The notes below the pieces were generated by a model, which saw nothing but the letters and a program-made list of their open reading frames with translations, did not search any database and was not told where the DNA came from. Positions 9,157-19,686 of a DNA stretch of 27,523 nucleotides are shown here, one piece after another. A program made the translations under genes and the position numbers. The stretch is from Hypsibius dujardini (taxonomy: Eukaryota; Tardigrada; Eutardigrada; Parachela; Hypsibiidae), in assembly GCA_001579985.1 (NCBI GenBank), contig LRSR01000135.1, positions 1 to 27,523 on the forward strand, read 5' to 3'. Each line of letters begins with the position of its first letter. Position 1 is the stretch's first letter.

Positions 9157-12100
9157 ATGACTATGGAGACGATGAGCAGCGACCCTGTGGTGGTACACAA
9201 CCATCTGCCCACTCGCGAGAGTTCCCGCAAGGTAGCCCTGCTCCCCCACTTTTCCACTTTCAAAACGGTGGAAATAATTTTCTTAAATTCCAGCGTACAC
9301 CCAAGTCGATGGGTCCGGATTTCATCGAGGAGTACACGACCAAGTCGCAGAAGGCAGCACGACAACTGGCCCTCGCCAGTAAAATTCCCTTGCCCGGGCC
9401 GTTGCCGTCCATCCCACTGCCGCCGCTGCCGCCGCCGGTGACGACGTCGTCTGCCGGAAAGTCCAAACTGAATAGTCTATTGGAACGGAGCTTATCGAAC
9501 GGCGGGAGGAAGCTGCTGGAGGAGGAAGATTTGTCGAGGGTGCCGATTGGGCCGAAGCTGATAATCAACAAGGCATCCTTACTGGCCACTGCCGTCCCAA
9601 CTGAGAAGGAGAAACCATCGTGCCGTGTGTGCACCAAGAAGAATGCTATCGCGGATGCCTCTGCGGACCAGGAGGGTATGATCCGATGTTGCACATCTGG
9701 CTGCAAATATGCCGGTAATGAATTGGGAATTTATTTCTACCCGTGCAAAGGAGTGAGTTCAGTGTTGGCATGTTTCGTTTTTCGCTGTTGCAGTGCACAG
9801 AAGTTGCTCACCCTACCAGCCGCAGTTGGTGGGGGATGGATCACGGTTTCGCTGCATGGAATGTAGGAAGTGTGAACTCTGCCGGAAGGGCAAAATTTAC
9901 GCCATTGTGGTAAGTGGACGGGAATTTCATTATTTTCAAGTTGTGACGAGGGCGAGGGAGGAGTGCAGGAAATGCACGGACAGTTTTGCCTTGACAGACC
10001 ACAACACTAGGGGAGGGGCTTCTCTGAGGGGCTTCTCTGAGGGTCTTCCTTCTTTTATTGATTGTTGATTTTTCAATTTTGGACTACGAAATTCTGGACG
10101 CTCGATATCATTTATAACTCATCCTTCAACTCAACGGTTGATTGCGAGTCAGGATATTTTACCCGGTCTCCCACATTAATCCTGTTGAGAGACTGATCAG
10201 AGTGACCACATGCCGTACACTTTCCTCGTCTTACCCAACTCCAACTGATTTCCCCGAATGTACCGCGAGAGTTTTTTCGGGGAATATCGGTTCTAATTAA
10301 CTTCTTATTACAAATGGTTAAATTTATCTTGACGTTTTGAATTGATTGGAGTTGGTGTCACCACGAGTTAGGGGATATGCGATTATGTTTCAGTATTACA
10401 CGTTGATCGAATAACACGAGAGATGCCACACAAAACCTCGCTGTTTTGATCGTCCATTCTATGCCGTTTGGTTGATTGAAGGATTAAGTGCAGAATTTTT
10501 GTGCGTGTTTTGGTTTCGTGTCTTCTTGGTGCAGACAGTATGTGTACATGGTTTGATAAAACACATAAACCAATAACCCGAGATGGGAATTTTTATGCGC
10601 ATGAGTGTCTGAGCTCCTTGATTGTACTCGTACTTCCAAGTTAAGGAAATGTCCTCTTGAAAAAGAACAATCTTAATATTTCATTCTTTATCGAGTGTTG
10701 AAATATCGGAGATTAGTCAAAGCTTAGTCCGAGCTTTTGGATTTACATGTTTCCGATGGTACAAGTGATACAGATGGATACACACACGTGGCAAACCCCT
10801 TGCGCTAACCGAGTTAAGCCATTACACTCATTCGACGATGGCTGTGACACACAGCCCCGAGTTAAAGTGCTTTATTCGGTCAGCGCAAGCTTTTTGCCAC
10901 GTGTGTAGGTGAACATGGCCGTCATGCAACTCCCGATCCCGATAAGTTTGTTAGACAGTTTGAGTAACTTACTCGGAACTATGAACCCAAAAAGCCATTT
11001 CTTCCTCACATTGAATTTATTCATATAGATCACGGGCTTGTCTGAGCGCAGGAATTCCGTTATCAGATACTTACTCCAGGCAGCCGATATATAGTGAACT
11101 ATTTGGAATCATGCTGTCGTGGCCTCAGTCAGTTTTTCTTTTTGTTAGCTCTGAAGCGTGTGAAGTGTCCCGATTCTGTGTTCAAAAAAGTCTAAGGCGT
11201 ATTGAAAGAATCTACCCTGCATTTTTAAGCTGGGTGTCACGGATCGCAGGCAGTTGCATGCTAGGGCTGCTTGGACGATAAACAACGAACTGGTTCGGCC
11301 TAAAATTGTTCGGTCTACAATTGGGAACTACGGGATTGTAATTGTTGTGAAGAGAACATGGAAAAACCAAGAAATGAAAATGACGAAGGATCAACTTGTT
11401 CGCAGACCGCTTTGTTTCCGTATTGAATTCGCGCATACTCGGCGACGTTTCGTAATTCCTCGAACTTCATACATTGCGGGCTGTGTGTTCCAGTCGTCTT
11501 GGCTGTTGCGTGAAAGAGTGTTGTACAACTCTTCCTCTACAACTCTGTCTGTGTCTAGGATCTCATGTGCACCGAATGCAATGAAGTCTACCACAAGACT
11601 TGCTACATCGACAGGGGAATATCCTACCCCACGAATCCCTACAAACTCGATGCGGAGAGTAAGTTCTCTCGGTCTGTTTCTGTTGTGGTCAATGTACCAG
11701 TGCATTTGTAATATCTCGATGCGGAGAGTAAGTTCTCTCAGTCTGTTTCTGTTGTGGTCAATGTACCAGTGCATTTGTAATATTTTCCTTCTTTTCGTGC
11801 GTGCTCATTCGCAACATTCATTTTGTTTGTTGTAGATCGAGAGTTCTGGAAATGTGGTTGCTGTCAGGTTCCCCGATTGGAGACGAGACCGTTAAAGAAG
11901 CGGCCACGGGAGATTCTACCGACCCCGGCCACACCTGTCCCTTCGGTCGTCGCCCCACAGACTGTTGTCACACTAAACGGCATACCAGCCACAGTCGCCG
12001 GGAATGGATCGGTCCTGATTGAGATTCCAAAGAATACAGACCGAGGTAAACAAAATTGGGTTGGAGTCACTCCTCGACCCGAGACATGTATCGATGATAC

Positions 12101-13118
12101 GATGAAAATATACAATACAGACAATCAGCTTCATTAAACTCGTTCTAGGGGATGGTGGTCGTCATCCGCTAATATTGGACACGCGGAGGATTCCAAAGAG
12201 TACAAAACGTCTCAGAAGCCTGAAGAGTCCGAAGGGTCTTAAGCGGAAGAAGGTCAAGCTGAATCACGATGTGGATTTCTCGAGCCCTTTGTGAGTATCC
12301 CTTTTAATTCGCGAACCATCACAGTGCTAATTTATTTTGCATGACCCATCAGGCCGGAACCCGTGATGGTTCCCACTGCCGAAGGCCTTATTCCCCTGTC
12401 GGACTGCCTGCCCGAGTCTGTGCGCTCTAAACTGGCATCGGCTCGAATTCCCGTTCAAGGAACAGAGTTGTTAACCTTGTCGCGGAAAGAGGAAAGGAGA
12501 ATTCGAACGAAGCAGGAGGAGGACAGCGAGCTCCGGCAGGACATGGCGCTGTGGTCGGTGGAGCAGTGTGAAGCCTACTTCCGCGATTCCTGCCCGGAGT
12601 TGTCGCAACTCATCGTACAAAATGTGAGTATTGGCACCCTTGCAGCGTCAACGACAAGATTGAGTACAATTGAGGGTCCGGGGAATGGGCGAAGGGGCGG
12701 GGACAGGAGCCGGTTTTCAAACAATCGAACAATCAACCACCTGACCATCCCCTGCTCCCGCCCCTTTTGCCCATAATCCGGACCCTCCAGTGTACTCAAC
12801 CACCTGACCATCCCCTGTCCCGCCCCCTTTGCCCATAACCCGGATCCTCCAGTGTACTCAATCTTGTCGTTCATTTTTTATCTGAAAGCAGATAACATTG
12901 ATTTACTTGTGATCAGTCGATTTCTGCAGCCAGTGCCGATACGAGTTCTCTCATTGGTTTGCGAACGAATGTCTTGATTTATCCTTTGACAGGACCTCCT
13001 GGGAAGTGCGTTGGTCATAATTTCCCGTCAGCAGTTTCTGGATCTTTTCCAACTTCCCCTGGGGAAGGCGTTAAACATGCACGCTGCCGTTTGTCGTTGT
13101 CGGCGCATGTACTTCTAG
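9157..13118 (+). CDS. double PHD finger (DPF) and SAM domain protein, copy B
   Basis: Eight exons: 9157-9231, 9294-9714, 9794-9909, 11559-11658, 11836-12045, 12149-12290, 12353-12623, 12993-13118; 486 residues, intron phases 0,1,0,1,1,2,0, identical to the divergent copy at 7613-5471. Exon 1 ends LPTRESSRK and exon 2 begins RTPKSMGPDFIEE, mirroring copy A. A Pro-rich segment (about 45-65) follows. PHD1 ligands are Cys135, 138, a C-x4-C pair, His167, Cys170, 186, 189. PHD2 ligands are Cys192, 195, 208, 211, His216, Cys219, 244, 247, with Trp242. CMECRKCELC has the DPF spacing. Next comes a basic region with KRLRSLKSPKGLKRKKVK, a likely nuclear signal, and a C-terminal SAM-like domain (about 419-486: MALWSVEQCEAYF, LVIISRQQF, LPLGKAL). 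Intron 3 (1.65 kb) is much longer than the rest, but PHD2 is complete without another exon. A histone-tail reader or adaptor role is inferred, not shown. Confidence 0.85.
9910..11558 (+). other. long intron 3 of DPF-SAM copy B
   Basis: The donor is GTG|GTAAGT and the acceptor GTGTCTAG|GAT. It contains a small duplication of GGGGCTTCTCTGAG near 10015-10045 and the hairpin element at 10782-10906. Open frames near 11254-11558 have no splice support beyond the known exon. I see no RNA gene. Confidence 0.6.
10782..10906. mobile_element. foldback (MITE-like) element in intron
   Basis: Two 31-bp arms, 10782-10812 and 10876-10906, are inverted repeats matching at 27 of 31 positions, and each contains a CACGTG E-box. 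The centre (about 10837-10856) holds its own short hairpin, GGCTGTG-ACA-CACAGCC. No target-site duplication is evident, so an insertion origin is only a guess; a structured RNA or palindromic remnant is an alternative. Confidence 0.4.
11646..11783 (+). repeat. 69-bp tandem duplication copying a 5' splice site
   Basis: Units 11646-11714 and 11715-11783 include the last 13 nt of DPF-SAM copy B exon 4 (CTCGATGCGGAGA) and its donor GTAAG. The second donor is therefore a perfect decoy. Reading on from the first copy meets TAA before the second donor, so use of it would truncate the protein inside PHD2. Confidence 0.9.
12650..12871. repeat. inverted repeat with tandemly duplicated arm in intron 7
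   Basis: The left arm (12650-12707) is the diverged reverse complement of 12812-12871; both ends share AACGACAAGATTGAGTACA and its complement. The right side is itself a 63-bp tandem duplication (12734-12796, 12797-12859) with unit start CAACCACCTGACCATCCCCT. The whole sits in the intron 12624-12992 and could fold into a long hairpin. Confidence 0.75.
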
Positions 13119-14170
13119 GCTCTAGCTCACTCTCCCCCCGTCCAAACGGACGTCATAGGACCAGGATTGGCACGGTACCCAACGTGTTGGAATATTCAGT
13201 TTGGTTTTACAATTCTATTCCCCTATTTCTATTTTGCCTCATTTATAAGTCCTTTTGGTCGAGAAAAATCAATCAATCAACGCTGAACCCAATGCGTTAT
13301 CTCTTTCCGGCGTTTTGGCGCCCTCACCGTACACGCTGCACCATAACCGTCATCGGAAATGTCCTCCGAAGAAACGAAATTGTCAGAATGATCTAAAAAG
13401 ATCAAGAAGACGATGAACAAAAGAAGTTTTAATTGGTGTCGGAGATGTGTGTTATGTTGTTTGGTCAAGTCAGTTTGCGAAAACAGACACTTCTTATAGA
13501 TAGGGAAGATACATAACGTATGTCTTATGTTATGTTAGATTGAGATATGTCGGTTTGCGAAACTATTTATTTTAAAGTGAGCTTTTATTTACAGCTTGGA
13601 TTACTAATTTTGCGATCGTAGAAGCTGCCCTTTTTTCGAGATGACCTGCGTGCTTCTTCTGATCCTTTATCATCTTTTGCTTTTTTTCTCTTGCTCTCTC
13701 GGTCCACCCTTTTCTTTTTTTCTTTCTCTTGTGGATCGATCCGTTGGGATCTTATGGCTTTATTAAACCGCAAGAGCGCGACGTTTCACGTCTTTCTTAT
13801 CGAAGCTGGACAGTGACCGTGAATGACAATGTGTGGTGGTTGAGCATTTGCCATCGTGTCAGCAACGTGTTTAGTTTTATCGATTAATCGGTGATTGCTG
13901 CATGATACTTCGTGTATAGATAGTATTCGGTCTGGGCTCGACTCGCGACTTGCTCCCGTTTTAGGTATGCACGTAAGAGTATTATTGATTTAAACTGCGA
14001 AACCGTACGCTGAACTGAGGAAAGGCTGAATCTTCATTTACGTTGTCATCCCGCTTAGGCGAAGACAGAGGAGATGTGTAGGTAATTTCAGATCTCACAG
14101 TTTGTTAACTTTGTTAATCGCCTTTCGCTTGATCATGGACTCGAGATTCTGAATTGTCTTCTGACTGATT
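13119..14170. other. intergenic region between DPF-SAM copy B and the coiled-coil gene
   Basis: No supported gene. A pyrimidine-rich tract (about 13630-13740) yields a Lys/Arg/Glu-rich minus-strand frame that I regard as compositional. The 3' UTR of the upstream gene and the promoter or 5' UTR of the 14171 gene should lie here. Confidence 0.45.
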
Positions 14171-16135
14171 ATGCTTCGAGGAGCGCATGATCTTGGCGTG
14201 GATGCGGACCAAAATTCAGGCGACAGCCAGCAGCAGCAACGGCAGCCTCGGATTAACGGGCATGGTGCTCATCATTTTCAGCACCACCATAGCGCACCGG
14301 TAAGCATGCTACGACGGTGTACGGTGTATCTGAGGAACCTCGTAGATGGCTTTAATTGGACCTGAACTTGCCTGTATTCACTCTCGCAGCTCGCTCTATT
14401 AAGTTTTTGCTCTTTTCCGCAGACCAATGGCAGTTTCCGCGGACGACAATCCGAAAGCGGTTCCCTTCAATCGAAGGGCTCCTACCAAGCCGATGCGGAG
14501 GACACCCCGCGTACGACCAGGTCGGAGCAGAGAACCCAGCGTCGACACTCCCAGGATCCGTCTCCTCGTATCCCGGGAATCAGTTCTTTGCACGAGGTAA
14601 CGCGGTAACGCGGTAACGCGGTAACGAGGTAACGCGGTAACGCGGTAACGCGGGACTTGTTCATTGCTCATCGGTATGTCGTGATGTTTTGATTATATCA
14701 TCTGTTCTTATGATGGTCTGTTGTTATCGCTCAGGTCGCGGCCTTACGGAAGCATATGAAGCTCCTGGAGGAACGACTTCGCAATGAACGCCACAGTCAT
14801 GCCATCAAGTTCTCCGAAATTGAGAAACAGCTCATTCAGGAAAATGCAAAACTCAAGGTGAATGTCGGTTTGTTAAGACTGAAGCCCGGATATGATCATC
14901 ATCACGGATGTAATCTCATCCTCAGGTCTCGACAAGTGCCCTGCAACGTCAAATACGACGAGAACAGCAGCTTATCAGCGATCACGAGGCCGAGCTCTCC
15001 AAGCTCAAGAAAGAAAGGAAGAATCGCTTTTCCCTTTCCGGGATTACGCGGAGCTTTAGTGATGTCCGCTTGGAAGACGTCGAAATGAAGGCAAGTTGGT
15101 GAGCTGCGGGAAAGTAATGAACCGCCATGAACCGCCATGGACCGCAATGAACCGCATTGTACCGTGTGTCCTTCTCCGTACTTACGATTAGGCCCCTTTA
15201 ATTCCCTAGGAATCGAGCTTGAGGCGAAAGAATACCGACACCGAAGTGGTTCGCATCCTCAAGGAACGTTTGGCTGATTCGGAGAACGATCGAGCAGAAG
15301 CGGAGGCCTTGTTCAATCAGTACGTCCTAACACCCCTTGTGTATCAATACACTGTATAGATCTATTAGACCTTGTCTGACTTGTACGGTACAGTATTCCC
15401 TCGAAATCTCGCTATTACCTCAACCGGGTGTTGATTGTTTAAGCAGGAAAACAGAACATGTTCAGCAAATCTTCCGGCTTCTTGCAGGCGCATTTCGGGC
15501 TTACTACGTGAGAGGAACGTCCAGCGAGCTGACATGCAATTAGCCGAAGAAAGTGTCAGCAAACTTGCCAGTGAAAATGACGCTCTGCAAAAAGACATGG
15601 AGGACCTTCGTGTTCAGATTCGACAGATAGCAGACAGCTCCCATCAAGGCGACTCCGTCCAGCTGTCTCTATTAAAGCGCGCCAATTCTCAACTGCAAGA
15701 CGAGCTGAATCACTTTCATCGCGAACGCGGAAAGCTTGTATCCGAATTGGAAAGTATATCCGAGGAACTGTCCATAGCCAAGGCCAACGAACGTCAGAAT
15801 CAGGAAGACAGAGGTTTAAGTGGAGACGTAAAGGGCAAAATTGACACTCTCAGGATCAAACTTTCTTCATTGGAAAGGAAGCGAATTCAGGACATTGACT
15901 TCCAAGACGGGCACGAATCGGAATCGGAAGAGTTGCATCAATCTTTTAATGACAATAAGCCATCTACTTCCGCTAAAACAAAACAATCTACTGATCGGAC
16001 GTCTGCGACGCCCTCACAAAAAATTGCGGAACTGGACACCGAATTGAAGCAAAAGACCCGGGAACTATCTCAGTGTACGTGTCTATTCATGAAATGGAAT
16101 GGACAATTGTACATATTGTAGATATTGTAGATATT

Positions 16136-16198
<63 letters not shown>

Positions 16199-16925
16199 TA
16201 CACTCTGTCTGACTATCTAGGATAGTTTATTGGCTTTCATTATTGTAATTTACTTGTTTACAGGCCACCGGAAGCTTCTAACAGTGCTGGAGCTTAGCCA
16301 GCGCTATGAATCTCACTGCTACAATCTCGAGAGGGAATTGAGCAAGATCTACGGTAAAAACTACCAGTATGTCGAAACCAATTGGCGAAAGAGGGATACA
16401 GTATTCCTGAAAGATCTCAAAGAAGTAGTCAAACGAACCATCGAAAGCCAAACCGAAACTGCCGCTGCTGTCGTCACCGTTCATCCGGCGCCAATCCCGA
16501 AAACAACATCATTTTTCGCCGCAACCCAAACAGACCCGTCCAAGGAGTCGGCCAAACTGGCTGAGAGTCGCGAAGAAGTGCAAAGGCTCAACAGAGCGCT
16601 CAGATCATTGGAGGAGAAATATCAGCTGCTGGAGATGCAGCTGCACGACCTCTCCGAGGACGACGGAATGTACGATGAGCCGATCACACAGGCTGAAATC
16701 GACGCCAAAATACAGGAAGCTCGCAAGAGGATTGCCGACGCGGACAGCCAATGGGGCAGCGTCATGCATCAGGATATGCCCGTATTAGCAGCTTCCAATC
16801 CATTCGCCGAAATGGAATCACAGGATCTCAATGCAACGGCAGCACCTTCAAGCGGAATTTGGACGTCTTGGAGTTCAGGCTCATCGAACGGACCAGAGGG
16901 ACCACGACCAGCTGCTGAATACTAA
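14171..16925 (+). CDS. large coiled-coil protein, unrecognised, with NPF motif
   Basis: Seven exons: 14171-14299, 14423-14596, 14735-14857, 14926-15090, 15210-15319, 15488-16074, 16264-16925; 649 residues. Residues 1-100 are polar (a QQQQ run, HHFQHHH, Ser/Arg-rich). Residues about 102-140, 150-180 and 200-345 are heptad-rich and very likely coiled coil (LEERLRNERHSHAIKFSEIE, then LASENDALQKDMEDLRVQI). A second helical region covers about 430-490 and 520-560. The tail contains FFAATQTDP, acidic SEDDGMYDEP and NPF at 608-610, the type bound by EH domains of endocytic proteins; it ends GPRPAAEY. No membrane segment is seen. A trafficking or cytoskeletal scaffold is a guess from the architecture. 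Exon 4 ends AAG|GCAAGT, so intron 4 appears to be GC-AG; the alternative GT donor 8 nt downstream gives a frame with an early stop. Confidence 0.8.
14596..14651 (+). repeat. 8-bp tandem array of splice-donor-like units
   Basis: Seven copies of GGTAACGC (one GGTAACGA) start exactly at the exon 2 donor of the coiled-coil gene (GAG|GTAACG). Every unit recreates a donor-like GTAACG. A period of eight means each successive donor shifts the frame. Confidence 0.9.
16136..16198 (+). repeat. (ACAG)n microsatellite in intron 6 of the coiled-coil gene
   Basis: An essentially perfect array of about 15 tetranucleotides lies inside the 189-bp intron 16075-16263, taking up a third of it. Confidence 0.95.
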
Positions 16926-17051
16926 ACACTCTTTTTTGTAACACTTTTCGCGGAAGGGAATTTTTTAGTGACTCTGAAGCCTTGAAAAACGACTCATCTT
17001 TGTTGACTGCAAATTAGAGGACAGCATCCATCGTCAGCAGTGAAATTATTC

Positions 17052-17057
17052 AATAAA
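17052..17057 (+). terminator. polyadenylation signal for the coiled-coil gene
   Basis: AATAAA lies 127 nt after the stop at 16925, in the 249-bp gap between convergent genes. Confidence 0.5.
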
Positions 17058-17174
17058 TATTTGGCCACTAGGCGGAAATGTGTCCAAAGTAAAAAGAAAA
17101 TTTGATAAAAAAAAGATGCGAAAAAATTTGGACACACGTGCACAATGCACACATCGAAAAGCAAAACTTGGTCA

Positions 17175-19573
17175 TCAGTCAGCGGTGTACCGTTGCCCAT
17201 TCTTAACGAGATCAATCAGATAGCGGTCCGTGCTGTCTTGCCACCGTTGAGGCCGGGTAATCTTCTGCATCCTTTCGGCTTGTCGATTCTCCCACTTTAT
17301 TTGCTGGCTCTGCGCCACCTTCGGGGCTGACCCGGCACATCCCCATACCTCCACACACACCAGCGTGTCCTTGTTGCCGTCCGATTCGGCGCTCGTCATG
17401 TCAGGAGCAACCTTCAAGATGGGGCGTTTCGGATCGGACCCTGCAGCGAGATGGGAGAAAATGTTGAGGGTGTTTTCTGTCTGCGGCCAACGGATTGCGA
17501 TCAAACCACTACTCACCAATCTCCAAACCGCGATACGACCCACCGCGTGCTGCAGAACGAAGAAGAGAACTGTAAATCGGAACAGTCTCATTCCCTACCA
17601 CTTGCTACGTACCGTGATCGTTCAAGTACACCAAGTTCATACCACCTAAACAAGACCAAAAAAAAACAACGGACGAGGTTAACAGCAACCGAATGCGAAC
17701 ACACGGAAGAAGCGCCATCAACAACCGGCACCGGCAGCAAGCAACCTATGCCGCAACAAGTCGTCGAGAGTACGGCCACCGTCGAGAGTACGGCCACCGT
17801 CGAGAGTACGGCCACCGTCCTCAAGAGGGGTGAATCAAGGAAAACGCAATCGGAGGTGCGCGCACTTACACTCTAACCGCTTGAATTGTGGTTGAATCTG
17901 ATATATCACACAATCTGCGCCGCCCCATCGGTTGGTACTCTCCCTGGTAGGAGAAAAAACCAATGTACCAGTTAAACACATTGATAAAATGTTGCAGTTG
18001 CCGCCATTCAGACAGACAGACAGACACACCTCCATTCCGTGTCAACGGCAATGCAGTAAGCGGATCCCGACTCGAGGCGGAAAATTGATATGGTCGGTCC
18101 GCTGAAAAAAAAGCGCAACCGTTTAAGATAGAAGCACACTTTCCGCCGATTTTCGGCAGACGCTAATTTCGCACACTGGCAGAGGCAATTCTTACAGTGA
18201 CTGCAACATCTTACCTGTAGTGGAGTGTGTGGTGAAGAAATCTATACGAAAAGCATTATCATAGACACAGACCACAGACCGCAGACAGGTACATTCAGTC
18301 TAGACAAACCTGTTCATAGACATTCCGTGCTTGTCGCTGTTGTAGAGGAGCGTCCAGGTGGTGAGATGTGCGGCTGCCACGAGCTCCTGAATGAATTGAT
18401 GCGGGTTCATCGTGGGCAAGGACGGGGAAAGATGCATTCGAGAGCCAGTTGCGGACGGTAACGGGCTGGCCGAATTGTTATACGGAAGACCTCGAAAGGT
18501 GCTGGACGAGAAATCCACAGCAGACTTGCCACCGCGTTTGATGTAGCAGGGTGGTAGAGCACACGACAGCAGCCATAGAAGGGCCATGGAGTTCAACTGC
18601 AGACACTTCTCGTTGTCTTGGTCCAGGAGCTGTGTGAAGTAAAGACATCAGAATGATCAAAGAAACAACGAAACAGGGGGGAGGGGAATACGAGCTACTG
18701 CCACAAGTAGCTTCTCGTTACCGGCAAGGAGTCCTCGTCCATTTTGGACGATTCCGGGAAGTGCTCATTGGGAAGGCCGGTGCAGGAGATGAGCGACTGC
18801 ACGACAAAGTGGTGCATACAGTTGAGTAAATGGACGCCGTTCTGACGAATCCAGTCCTTAAACTGGCAAACATCCACTTCGGAGCCATCCTCCAGATCCT
18901 ACAACATCCATGGCGCACAAATGGTCATCCCACAGACACACATAAACACTATCGAAGAGCACTATCATTGAGAGCGCAAAATGTGTGACAACGCACCAGA
19001 GATCGAACGAGAGAATGAAACACTTGCTGGTCCGCGTCGTTTATTAATCGTGAAAGTCCGGTGGCGGAACAGGCTACTTTGACGCTGATCGTCAACATCA
19101 TCAGCATCTCTGAAAATAAAATGGGGCGAATTAATCAAACGGAAAAGCCGGAAAATTCTACATTTAATTTGCCATTAAAGTTAAAATATTATATTGTGTA
19201 CCGTCTTCGTGAATATGGTCTGTTCCCTTGGAGAAGACCCGGAAGTAGAAACGTGTCTGTTCTTCCTCCGAGTTGAGCGATAACACCTCCATCACATTCC
19301 GCACGAATGCCTTGTGGGTCATGAGGTTCGCGTCGGCGTGGGATTCGCCCGGCTTGGTCACTGACTGGAAATGCTGAAACAACAGCGGCCCGAGGAAGGG
19401 TGCGGTTTCCTGGAACTGATTCTCAAAGGCCTGTTTGCTGATTATGGTCGAGGAAAGACGTGAAGCCTCGTCGCTGCTGAGGGCCAAGGACGTCGAAAGT
19501 TGAGTCCATTTCTGAAAGAAGATAAAAAATCCATTTTAAGAATTTGGTGGCGTTCAACAAGGCAGCAAACAAT

Positions 19574-19634
<61 letters not shown>

Positions 19635-19655
19635 GCAGACAGGCAAACAGGCAGG

Positions 19656-19686
<31 letters not shown>

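Noticed and set aside
13585-13773. Lys/Arg/Glu-rich minus-strand frame
   Set aside because: Explained by the pyrimidine-rich plus-strand tract; no splice partner or conserved motif.
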